Source of the DNA: Bacteroidales bacterium
GTDB taxonomy: Bacteria > Bacteroidota > Bacteroidia > Bacteroidales > 4484-276
Assembly: GCA_029939965.1 (NCBI GenBank)
Contig: JAOZRY010000246.1
Span: forward strand, 1-5,644
Length of the DNA: 5,644 nt
Direction: 5' to 3'
Every line of letters begins with the position of its first letter. Position 1 is the first letter of the stretch. The notes under the pieces were generated by a model that was given only the letters and a program-made list of their open reading frames with translations, searched no databases and was not told the DNA's origin. This document shows, in pieces, positions 1 to 5,644 of this stretch. Position numbers and translations under genes: made by a program.

Positions 1-46
1 GTAGTTGGCCGACTCGTTGTTTTGTATTTTTAGTAAATTCTGGCAT
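1..46 (-). CDS. Possible start of a downstream gene, cut by the window edge
   Basis: An ATG on the minus strand at base 46 opens a frame that stays open to the window edge, reading MPEFTKNTKQRVGQL (15 codons). It begins 49 bases after the stop of the DUF3843-like gene and runs in the same direction, as expected for the next gene of a minus-strand cluster. Its leader is A-rich with no Shine-Dalgarno sequence. A weak match to the Bacteroidota -7 box (TAAGATTG, bases 78-71 read on the minus strand) lies upstream, so it could have its own promoter. The hydrophilic, helix-prone start looks like a genuine protein N-terminus, but 15 residues are too few to name a family. A chance open frame is the alternative. 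Confidence 0.4.
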   Translation of the reverse strand, partial: MPEFTKNTKQRVGQL

Positions 47-95
47 GTTTTTTTTTGTTGATTTTATAAGCAATCTTAATATCCTGCTAAATAAA

Positions 96-1709
96 CTACA
101 CAAGTGTTAAATGTGGCTTTGCATAGTAATTCTTCCGTTTCCAGAAACGGAGCATAAAATCGAGGTTTTGCAATAGCATATCTCCGGAGGTTTTGCCCGG
201 AAATTGAAATCCTTCAATCTCGTAATTATCAACGAGGTATTCAATAAACTCTTTACTGTAGCTTTTGCCGGTAAGCAAATCCATAGCATGATCCCAGTCG
301 TATTCTTTTTCATAGTTTGGGTTGTCCTTATCAGGGATTAAATCATTAAAACTATTAGCAAGTTCGATGCCTGAGGCCGGATTGAAAAACAAATACCAGT
401 TTTCATTGCGCATTACCTCATCATCAGCAAACTTACTTACTTTTAAAGGCTGATTTTTATTACCTTTACTTTGTTCCGGCATTTCTTTTGCAGTTTGTTC
501 GTTATAAAATTCCATGAAACCGTTAAGAAAATCGCTCAAATCAAAACCATTGTTGAAAAATGCAAGCTGTTTATTATGGTTAAATTCCATAAAATATTTA
601 TATTGATTACCTAAAAATTCCTTCTTTTTTTCCTCATCACCAAAAACATTTGCATTTGCAGGATTAGATACCTCATCAAGCAAGATTTCATCAGTAATAG
701 CAAAAGCTGCAAGCACACCCGAAAACCACCATTCCCCCATCCAATTTACCACGCTCATCATTAATGTGGTTTCATTGGATTTCATATAATCCATTAAATC
801 GAGCGATTTTTGTGTAACCTTCAACTCAATGCCCGAGCCGAGGTGCTTTAAATGCAGGTCATTGTTGTCATGCCCAAGATATAGGTATTTCCCGGTTTTT
901 TTTTCGCTCATTTTTAACAGGTGGTGGTGCAATGGATGATCTTTGTCCAAAACATAAGCAAGCCAGTCTTTGCCTCTTAGTGCAAGTAGGGGCGAAACCG
1001 AATCAATTACAAAAGTATCATGAAGTTCTTTGGTGAGATTAATCGCATTTTCAAATTCCGATCTGTCAGTTTTGTCTTTTCTTTCTTCTAATATTTCAAT
1101 CTTTTGTTGTGTACATTCTTTTCCCTTAAAATGGAAAAGGTAAGAGCTTAATATCAGCCAATCCATTTTGAACCTGATAGCGTAAAAATCGGTTTCACTA
1201 TATGGGATACTCAAAAATTCTTTCATACTGGTATTTACCGGAGCATTTTCCCATTCTGTATCAAAAATTTTGTAAACCTCCATACCAATATCAGAAATTT
1301 CAATATCGCCCGGTGAGATGAGATATCCATCACCAGAAGCCATTGAAAAATAATACCATACCATGAAGGTAACATCCTGCGGGTTTATCTCATCGGGATA
1401 ATACTCATCCAGATTATAAAAAGGCAAATACTTTCCATAAAGCTGATGATGCTTGTTGATAAACGCACTCCAAATCCTTGTATCTGATATAATGTCCTCG
1501 AACATGGCGACCAATACACAGGCAAATTCCCGATGTTTTTTCTTTTCTAATAAAGCTTTAATAAAAACATTATCTAACCGGCAAAACATATCATTCACAA
1601 GGTTACAGACCCTCAGGTAAAAAAAATCGCTGTGTGCAGGTTTTTCATAAGGATGGAACTCAAGCCAATCCTGAATATAAACTTTTGAATGTTTTTCTTT
1701 TTTCGACAT
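96..1709 (-). CDS. DUF3843-like protein of unknown function
   Basis: This 537-residue, apparently cytoplasmic protein has no signal peptide or clear membrane segment. I recognise it from memory as DUF3843-like, a Bacteroidota family with no assigned activity. The conserved-looking blocks are DWLEFHPYEKP (residues 14-24), an aromatic and acidic stretch around LYGKYLPFYNLDEYYPDE (90-107), and a C-terminal block with NWYLFFNPASGIELA (437-451) followed by IPDKDNP (458-464). The middle (about 200-330) is helix-prone, and no enzyme signature is visible. ATG at 1709 is preferred over the in-frame TTG at 1727, because that TTG overlaps a good -7 promoter box. The ATG is preceded by an A-rich leader containing AAGAAAG. 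The gene stands alone behind the hairpin at 2029-2075 and may be followed closely by another gene. The family call is fairly safe; the function is unknown. Confidence 0.75.
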   Translation of the reverse strand: MSKKEKHSKVYIQDWLEFHPYEKPAHSDFFYLRVCNLVNDMFCRLDNVFIKALLEKKKHREFACVLVAMFEDIISDTRIWSAFINKHHQLYGKYLPFYNLDEYYPDEINPQDVTFMVWYYFSMASGDGYLISPGDIEISDIGMEVYKIFDTEWENAPVNTSMKEFLSIPYSETDFYAIRFKMDWLILSSYLFHFKGKECTQQKIEILEERKDKTDRSEFENAINLTKELHDTFVIDSVSPLLALRGKDWLAYVLDKDHPLHHHLLKMSEKKTGKYLYLGHDNNDLHLKHLGSGIELKVTQKSLDLMDYMKSNETTLMMSVVNWMGEWWFSGVLAAFAITDEILLDEVSNPANANVFGDEEKKKEFLGNQYKYFMEFNHNKQLAFFNNGFDLSDFLNGFMEFYNEQTAKEMPEQSKGNKNQPLKVSKFADDEVMRNENWYLFFNPASGIELANSFNDLIPDKDNPNYEKEYDWDHAMDLLTGKSYSKEFIEYLVDNYEIEGFQFPGKTSGDMLLQNLDFMLRFWKRKNYYAKPHLTLV

Positions 1710-1724
1710 CTTTCTTTTTTTTTG

Positions 1725-1732
1725 CAAAGATA
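1725..1732 (-). promoter_or_regulatory. Candidate -7 promoter box for the DUF3843-like gene
   Basis: On the minus strand these bases read TATCTTTG, followed by C, a full match to the Bacteroidota -7 consensus TAnnTTTG. It lies 15 bases before the ATG at 1709, so transcription would start roughly ten bases ahead of the start codon and give a very short leader. No TTTG-type -33 box is visible at the usual spacing; that position falls at the edge of the tandem repeat array. The box overlaps the alternative TTG start, which argues against that start. Confidence 0.5.
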
Positions 1733-1749
1733 ACTTTCATTGGGAGATG

Positions 1750-1834
1750 AATGGTTTAATGGTACAATGGTACAATGGTACAATGGTTTAATGGTACAAT
1801 GGTACAATGGTACAATGGTATGGTACAATGGTTT
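1750..1834. repeat. 8-bp tandem repeat array with 32-bp higher-order period
   Basis: The array is built from AATGGTAC units with a variant AATGGTTT. The order is one TTT unit and three AC units (1750-1781), the same 32-bp block again without a mismatch (1782-1813), a 13-bp block equal to two AC units lacking three bases (1814-1826), and a final TTT unit (1827-1834). The two identical 32-bp blocks suggest recent duplication of a four-unit block. The 8-bp period shifts the reading frame, and no convincing gene crosses it, so it is non-coding. Its left edge is 18 bp from the -7 box of the DUF3843-like gene. Confidence 0.9.
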
Positions 1835-1854
1835 AATCCTTTCCATCTTCGTTT

Positions 1855-1886
1855 CTTATCGCATTGTCTCCTTATCACATTGTCTC
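1855..1886. repeat. Two tandem copies of a 16-bp sequence
   Basis: CTTATCGCATTGTCTC (1855-1870) is followed directly by CTTATCACATTGTCTC (1871-1886), with a single G/A difference. A third, poorly matching copy may follow from 1887. It begins 20 bp to the right of the 8-bp array, so two unrelated short-repeat families sit side by side in one intergenic region. No role is visible. Confidence 0.75.
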
Positions 1887-2028
1887 CTTCCATCAATCTC
1901 TTTTCCTGCTTGTTCGGGTTAGGTTTGTCCGGCGATGTTTACATGTCGTGGCTGTTCTTTTCAAATATTACAGTTTTGAGCAAGTTCTTATTACGGGTAG
2001 CCGAAAATTGGTGTCAGATAGTTTTTTG

Positions 2029-2075
2029 AAAAAGAAGACCTCCAGAGTTTTAGAAACTCTGGAGGTCTTCTTTTT
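2029..2075 (-). terminator. Strong, probably bidirectional intrinsic terminator after the S41 gene
   Basis: A perfect 22-bp inverted repeat (2029-2050 with 2054-2075) encloses a 3-base TAG loop. The GC-richer core is GACCTCCAGAG paired with CTCTGGAGGTC. The outer stem is A-rich on the left and T-rich on the right, so RNA from either strand ends in a U-run. The hairpin starts 46 bp beyond the stop codon of the peptidase gene, the right place to end the MarR-GNAT/peptidase transcript. I have the impression that similar CTCCAGAG/CTCTGGAG hairpins recur in Bacteroidota genomes, so it may also belong to a dispersed palindromic repeat family; that part is from memory and unverified. Confidence 0.8.
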
Positions 2076-2121
2076 TGATAAGAAATGAAATCTTCAACTT
2101 CTTCGATCCAACCTCTATAAA

Positions 2122-3447
2122 TTACTTATCCCTTTCATTACGGTCGGTGCGGCCATTGTCGTATTGGCCTTCAACGGCTACGGCTTTTTTGCCCTCCTTA
2201 ATCACTTTTAGTCTGAAATATTCAATATCCTCAAACATAAAAGTGTTCTCATTCATCGGAATCATTTTGAATTCGGGTCTGCCTTCACGTTGGTAATAAA
2301 GTTCGTTATTTCTAAAAATAATGTTTCTGGGGCCATATTTTCCGGCATAAGCTTTCATGATTTTTTCATCAAGTACAAAAGGGTTTGCTTTGGCATCAAC
2401 ACTAGATTTTACCCAGGTAATTTGTTCTTTTAATCTCGGATCTTCCATATTTAACAACACCGAATCGAGTGCCATTGCATAAGCAACATCTTTAGCTTTT
2501 GCAATATCGCAAACAACATGGGGTTCAATACCCGTGCCCTCCCAATTGGTATTAGTGATAGGGTTTACAGCTCTTCCGATAGGAATGGAAACTCCAAAGT
2601 TGTTATTCAGTTCAATCCTGTCAATAGGGTGAGCCCCACCTCCTGTAGTATCGCCTACAATGGTTGCCCGCTCCATGTTTTTTAAATTGTATGTAAACTC
2701 CTCGGCTGCTGAAAAAGTCCGGTTGCTGGTAAGTACGAAAACCGGAATGTCTGGAATTTTTTTTCCGGGAACGTATGGCAACGTCCAAAACTGACGTGTT
2801 TCATCAGCCGGGCGATAGAAAAATGAATTCAGGTGTTCTTCATAACTTTCGAATAAATAGGATGAAATCATCTGAATCATCAACGGACTACCTCCCCCAT
2901 TTTCCCTAAGATCGATTAGTAGTGCATCGGTATTCGATAAAAAATTCATAGCTGCGGATGCAGTACGGAAGGCATTTTCCGATTCTGCAAACATGTTGAG
3001 TTTCAGATAGCCAACATTACCGGCTAAAATTTTAATTTCTTCAAAACCATAATTGCGCATTCTGTTGGTCTCCTCAATAAAAGCATTGTAGCTACCATCA
3101 TCGTTCTCTCTTTGTAGCTTTATCATTGCTATAGTTTCAGGGTAATATCTAACCCCAATATGTTTATCATGCGATATGCTCACGAGGTCTTCGGTTAGCT
3201 TACCTGAAAAATCAAATACATTTTCAAAGTCATCATAGGCTCCACTTTTCCATTGTTGCAAAACAAAGTCTGCCATTTCCTCTCCAACATCAGGAAATAC
3301 ATACAGTATTTTCATTTTTAAGGCAAGGGAGTCAACCACTTGTTTTTTTTCTACCTGATCAATTTTAGGTAGATCATCTTGTCCGGAGAGAATCCCTGAA
3401 AAGGTAACTGCTAACAGTAATGTAAATAGCTTTGCCAAGTTTTTCAT
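2122..3447 (-). CDS. Secreted S41-family serine peptidase (IRBP-like/CPAF-like)
   Basis: This 441-residue protein probably acts in the periplasm or outside the cell. Residues 1-22 look like a Sec signal peptide (Lys-containing start, hydrophobic LFTLLLAVTF core, cleavage near LSG-QDD; no lipobox cysteine). A helical N-terminal region (about 30-95) resembles the IRBP-type S41 N-domain. The S41 core follows: DKH around His96, IDLRENGGG (178-186), NRTFSAAEE (242-250) with the predicted nucleophile Ser246, GDTTGGGAHP (265-274), and GTGIEPH (304-310). By analogy with CPAF, Ser246, His96 and an acidic residue such as Glu308 could form the active site; this is inference. No PDZ domain is evident, unlike classic CtpA proteases. 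Residues 360-430 look like a small beta-rich tail similar to DUF3471. The start codon overlaps the stop of the MarR-GNAT gene as ATGA, so translation is likely coupled. The substrate is unknown. Confidence 0.88.
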   Translation of the reverse strand: MKNLAKLFTLLLAVTFSGILSGQDDLPKIDQVEKKQVVDSLALKMKILYVFPDVGEEMADFVLQQWKSGAYDDFENVFDFSGKLTEDLVSISHDKHIGVRYYPETIAMIKLQRENDDGSYNAFIEETNRMRNYGFEEIKILAGNVGYLKLNMFAESENAFRTASAAMNFLSNTDALLIDLRENGGGSPLMIQMISSYLFESYEEHLNSFFYRPADETRQFWTLPYVPGKKIPDIPVFVLTSNRTFSAAEEFTYNLKNMERATIVGDTTGGGAHPIDRIELNNNFGVSIPIGRAVNPITNTNWEGTGIEPHVVCDIAKAKDVAYAMALDSVLLNMEDPRLKEQITWVKSSVDAKANPFVLDEKIMKAYAGKYGPRNIIFRNNELYYQREGRPEFKMIPMNENTFMFEDIEYFRLKVIKEGKKAVAVEGQYDNGRTDRNERDK

Positions 3448-4427
3448 TTTTCGTTAATTTGAGTTAATAGATTAATTTTCATTTTAAAAGTGAGCCGCTG
3501 GTAAATTGTTTCTTCCTTCGGTGTCATTTGGGTTGGAAGGAAATTAAAAGAATAATATAGGCTATTGGCAGCAACCAGTAACTTGCTGGTATAAAGTATC
3601 ATCTCGTTAAAGCCCATGCACAATGCTTTTCGCATTGCAGCTCTTAGAAGTTGTCTGCCATACCCCCTTACTCTAAAATCTTTATCTACAGCCATTTTTG
3701 CCAACTCTACTGTATTATCAGTATGCTTGATCAATGCAACCGTACCTGCCACTTTACCTCCAACAATAATAAACAGAATCTTTCCGCCCTTCTGTAATAC
3801 TTCTTCTTCGGGGTAGCCCAGCACCAATTGGTCATAAGGTTCCAGCATAAAATATTCTTCAAGCCACTCTTTATTAAGCTCATAAAACGAATTTTGAAAT
3901 TCAGGTTTATATTCCAAAATAACCGGTTTATCATGTTTGCCAAAATCAATCATCTTTTCGCTGATCCGGCTATACATACTCCTTTCGGTTAGCAACTCCT
4001 CAAGTTTTGCTATCTGCGTAAACAAATTGGGGTCGAACTCATCGGTTAATTCATCAATGGCTTCGCGGAATGCCTGCCAAACAGGTTGGTGGTTATTAAT
4101 GATGCCCTTGCCTTTGTTACTCAGTTTTAGTATTCGTCTGCGAGAATCGCGTTCATCCTTATTACTGCTTATTAATTCTTTTTGCTCTAACAAGCCGGCG
4201 AGCTGGTTGATGGCCGCATGGGTTTGATTGAGTTCGGTGGCAATATCAGTAATTCCCATTGGAGCACGGTCATTAAGCAGATTCAGTATTGCATACCAGC
4301 GTGGCTCAAAGTCGGATTCGATATCCTTGTACACCTGGATGCCGTCATGTATGAGTTTCTCTGATAGATTTTTCAGCCTTGTGGCAATTACTATATTTCC
4401 AAGCCTTTCGATGTACTTTGCGTTCAT
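3444..4427 (-). CDS. MarR-type regulator fused to a GNAT N-acetyltransferase
   Basis: This 327-residue cytoplasmic protein has two domains. Residues 1-150 form a MarR-type winged helix: a helix-turn-helix around GITDIATELNQTHAAINQLAGLL (58-80) and a wing with DERDSRRRILKLS (91-103), where the basic residues are typical of DNA contact. Residues 165-320 form a GNAT fold: the acetyl-CoA pyrophosphate loop R252-x-x-G255-x-G257 sits in FRVRGYGRQLL, with the beta-strand VAGTVALIKH (226-235) before it and the late motif LYYSFNF (290-296) after it. Such fusions are a recognised class; most have no known acetyl acceptor. The protein probably binds DNA as a dimer and may autoregulate through the palindrome 11 bp upstream of its ATG. 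It is the first gene of an operon with the S41 peptidase. The start ATG lacks a Shine-Dalgarno sequence and has an A/T-rich leader, as is usual in Bacteroidota. Confidence 0.9.
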   Translation of the reverse strand: MNAKYIERLGNIVIATRLKNLSEKLIHDGIQVYKDIESDFEPRWYAILNLLNDRAPMGITDIATELNQTHAAINQLAGLLEQKELISSNKDERDSRRRILKLSNKGKGIINNHQPVWQAFREAIDELTDEFDPNLFTQIAKLEELLTERSMYSRISEKMIDFGKHDKPVILEYKPEFQNSFYELNKEWLEEYFMLEPYDQLVLGYPEEEVLQKGGKILFIIVGGKVAGTVALIKHTDNTVELAKMAVDKDFRVRGYGRQLLRAAMRKALCMGFNEMILYTSKLLVAANSLYYSFNFLPTQMTPKEETIYQRLTFKMKINLLTQINEK

Positions 4428-4437
4428 AATAAATTAA

Positions 4438-4459
4438 TTTAGGTAAGTGCTTACATAAA
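4438..4459. promoter_or_regulatory. Imperfect palindrome, candidate MarR operator
   Basis: The inner arms GTAAG (4443-4447) and CTTAC (4450-4454) flank a TG centre, and the outer arms TTTA (4438-4441) and TAAA (4456-4459) extend the symmetry to 22 bp with one mismatched pair. This size and symmetry suit a MarR-family dimer. It lies 11-32 bp upstream of the MarR-GNAT start codon, where bound protein would cover the transcription start or the leader. On the minus strand TATTTTAT, a weak match to a -7 box, overlaps its upstream end. Autorepression is the natural reading, but it is inferred from position and symmetry only. Confidence 0.45.
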
Positions 4460-4621
4460 ATATGCCGATTGTTGTAAGGCACTGGTTGTAAATATTTAAT
4501 ATAAATTTCGGGTTGCTGGTATGATTGATTTTGAACATGAATTGTTCGTAAGCGGACAAACAAAGGTTTCAATTTTATTTGTATGATACGTATCGATAAG
4601 GGGTGATGGGTAATTAAATTA

Positions 4622-4673
4622 TTTATCCTGTGAAATAATAACAACCTATTAGAAATTTATTTCACAGGGTAAA
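4622..4673 (-). repeat. Long inverted repeat downstream of the restriction-modification gene
   Basis: The arms 4622-4638 and 4657-4673 are complementary over 17 positions with one mismatch. The core CCTGTGAAATAA pairs perfectly with TTATTTCACAGG, and the loop is 18 bases. It begins 54 bp past the stop codon of the gene at 4728, so a transcription-ending or 3'-end-stabilising hairpin is possible. Against a classic intrinsic terminator, no U-run follows on the minus strand (only AT-rich sequence) and the loop is long. A protein-binding site or the relic of an element end are alternatives. Confidence 0.55.
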
Positions 4674-4727
4674 CCAGTTTGGCATTAGTAGTGCGGGTTT
4701 CCGAAGCGATTATCTTTTAATTTACGA

Positions 4728-5644
4728 TTAAATTTTATTGCTTGGATAATTTCTAATTTTGGCACTAAAACCCGCATTACGTATAGGTTTTGTTGTGTGT
4801 AATGCTTCTTCACTAAATATGTTTAATTGTTGATTTTTCTCAAATTCCTTTTTTACTAATTTATCTTTATAACTTTCCCAATCTTCAATATTTATATCGG
4901 AAATTTCTAATTGTAATTCAGTAAAATTTGTATTATTAATTATTTCATTCAAATCAATTCTCATCAACAAATCTTTTGTTATCATCCTTTTTGCATCTTT
5001 AAATGCAATTGATTTAATGAAGTTCTGAGTTACTTCTTTATTCAGTAATACTCTTGTTATCTCTGCTTCCAATAATGTGCTAAAACCAACAAAATAACAA
5101 GTATCATCAAGCATAATCACCTTATTACAATTTGGTTTTATAAGTGAAAACGTAGTTGTTTTATACATTCCGGCAATCGCAACTTTGTAGGGTTTAAAAG
5201 AGTAATCACCAATGCCAAAAATCGAAAAAATAGGTTTCCCTTTATAAATACTTGATTTTCTCTTGTTAAAATATTCAATATTCTTGAAAAGATAATTATA
5301 GGTTTTTGGATATTTTTCTTTTATGTATTTGGTTTCCTGACCTATTTTTTTCTGTGTAATAATTGTGTATTTACGAGATTTATTAATAACACTTCCTTTT
5401 AAATCAGAACTCTTTAATAAACCAAAAACTAATTCGTCTTCTATTTCTACAGTTTCCTTATTGTTGTTTAGAAAATGGCCATTTCCTTTTTCTAATTCCA
5501 TTATTTTTGAAGCATCGTGTTTTACACCTTGTCTCCAAACAAAAGGGAACTTGCCATCCAATTTTTTTGATTTTAAATATAACTCAATATTTGCAACGAA
5601 TTTATTATTCACCCAGCCAAATTTCTTTATCAAGTTTTCTGTAT
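4728..5644 (-). CDS. C-terminal part of an adenine-specific DNA methyltransferase / type IIG restriction-modification protein (partial)
   Basis: About 305 residues are visible, and the frame stays open through the right edge. The TTG at 5633 is only an internal leucine codon, so the gene starts outside the window. Numbered from that codon, the visible motifs are WRQGVKHDASK (33-43), LLKSSDLKG (72-80), TQKKIGQET (93-101), KRKSSIYKGKP (124-134), GIGDYSFKPYKVAIAG (140-155), MLDDTCY (174-180) and DAKRMITKDLLMRI (213-226). Together they match the target-recognition region that follows the catalytic domain in class I N6-adenine methyltransferases, including Eco57I/TaqI-like enzymes. The catalytic NPPY motif and any nuclease domain would lie upstream, so a stand-alone methyltransferase cannot be told from a fused restriction enzyme. 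Sampled rows average about 26% G+C, well below the neighbours, suggesting horizontal acquisition. The C-terminus looks intact, ending in an ordinary TAA. Confidence 0.7.
   Translation of the reverse strand, partial: TENLIKKFGWVNNKFVANIELYLKSKKLDGKFPFVWRQGVKHDASKIMELEKGNGHFLNNNKETVEIEDELVFGLLKSSDLKGSVINKSRKYTIITQKKIGQETKYIKEKYPKTYNYLFKNIEYFNKRKSSIYKGKPIFSIFGIGDYSFKPYKVAIAGMYKTTTFSLIKPNCNKVIMLDDTCYFVGFSTLLEAEITRVLLNKEVTQNFIKSIAFKDAKRMITKDLLMRIDLNEIINNTNFTELQLEISDINIEDWESYKDKLVKKEFEKNQQLNIFSEEALHTTKPIRNAGFSAKIRNYPSNKI

Larger units (their letters stand above)
1710..2121. other. Intergenic region of about 410 bp without a supported gene
   Basis: This stretch separates the S41 peptidase gene from the DUF3843-like gene. 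From right to left it holds the perfect hairpin at 2029-2075, about 140 bp of unremarkable sequence, a short 16-bp tandem duplication, the 8-bp repeat array, and the candidate promoter. Several open frames of 60-84 codons exist here on both strands, but they run through the repeats or the hairpin, have repetitive or low-complexity translations, and resemble no protein I know. I regard them as chance frames. Confidence 0.7.
4428..4727. other. Intergenic region of 300 bp between the restriction-modification gene and the MarR-GNAT operon
   Basis: The stretch holds the candidate operator next to the MarR-GNAT gene and a long inverted repeat nearer the restriction-modification gene. The 160 bp between them contain only a short perfect palindrome (GATACGTATC, 4585-4594) and no convincing full promoter. 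One minus-strand open frame of 99 codons overlaps the start of the MarR-GNAT gene; its translation resembles nothing I know, and I take it as chance. Confidence 0.65.

Noticed and set aside
1750..1834. CRISPR array
   Set aside because: The units are 8 bp and contiguous, with no unique spacers of CRISPR length and no cas genes nearby.
1613..1846. Minus-strand open frame of 77 codons crossing the tandem array
   Set aside because: Its first half is the translated repeat and its second half is the DUF3843-like gene read in another frame.
1740..2088. Several plus-strand open frames of 60-84 codons in the intergenic region
   Set aside because: They run through the 8-bp repeats or the terminator hairpin, have low-complexity translations, overlap each other in different frames, and resemble no protein I know.
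3616..4437. Plus-strand open frames opposite the MarR-GNAT gene
   Set aside because: They lie antisense to a clear two-domain coding sequence and have no recognisable protein features.
4585..4594. Perfect 10-bp palindrome GATACGTATC as a regulatory site
   Set aside because: The symmetry does not extend past 10 bp, it lies about 160 bp from the nearest start codon, and no promoter is visible beside it.
4345..4644. Minus-strand open frame of 99 codons upstream of the MarR-GNAT gene
   Set aside because: It overlaps the MarR-GNAT start in another frame, has no supporting promoter or leader, and its translation resembles no known family.
4622..4673. Terminal inverted repeats of an insertion sequence
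   Set aside because: The arms are only 18 bases apart, so no transposase gene can lie between them, and no target-site duplication is visible.

Overview
The window looks like chromosomal DNA from a member of the Bacteroidota, probably class Bacteroidia. Three things point there. Start codons lack Shine-Dalgarno sequences and sit in A/T-rich leaders. One gene has a good match to the Bacteroidota -7 promoter box (TAnnTTTG). The first complete gene resembles DUF3843, a family I know from Bacteroidales-type genomes. The genus-level identity is not visible. All supported genes lie on the minus strand, so the window is transcribed from right to left.

Right edge (4728-5644): the C-terminal part of an adenine-specific DNA methyltransferase or type IIG restriction-modification protein, cut by the window end. 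It is clearly AT-richer than the rest (about 26% G+C in four sampled 60-base rows, against about 33-40% in rows sampled from the other genes), which suggests acquired defence DNA. It is followed by a 300-bp intergenic stretch with a long inverted repeat and a palindrome that could be a MarR operator.

Centre (2122-4427): a two-gene operon with a 4-base start/stop overlap. The first gene encodes a MarR-type DNA-binding domain fused to a GNAT acetyltransferase. The second encodes a secreted S41-family (IRBP-like/CPAF-like) serine peptidase with a C-terminal beta-rich tail. The operon ends at a 22-bp perfect hairpin that can act as a terminator in both directions.

Left (1-2028): a non-coding stretch with an unusual 8-bp tandem repeat array arranged in 32-bp super-units. 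It lies directly upstream of a DUF3843-like gene of unknown function. A second minus-strand gene appears to begin at base 46 and run off the left edge.

I did not find a convincing new multi-gene system. The points most worth following are the repeat array abutting a promoter, the regulator-acetyltransferase/peptidase pair with its candidate operator, and the AT-rich restriction-modification fragment at the edge.
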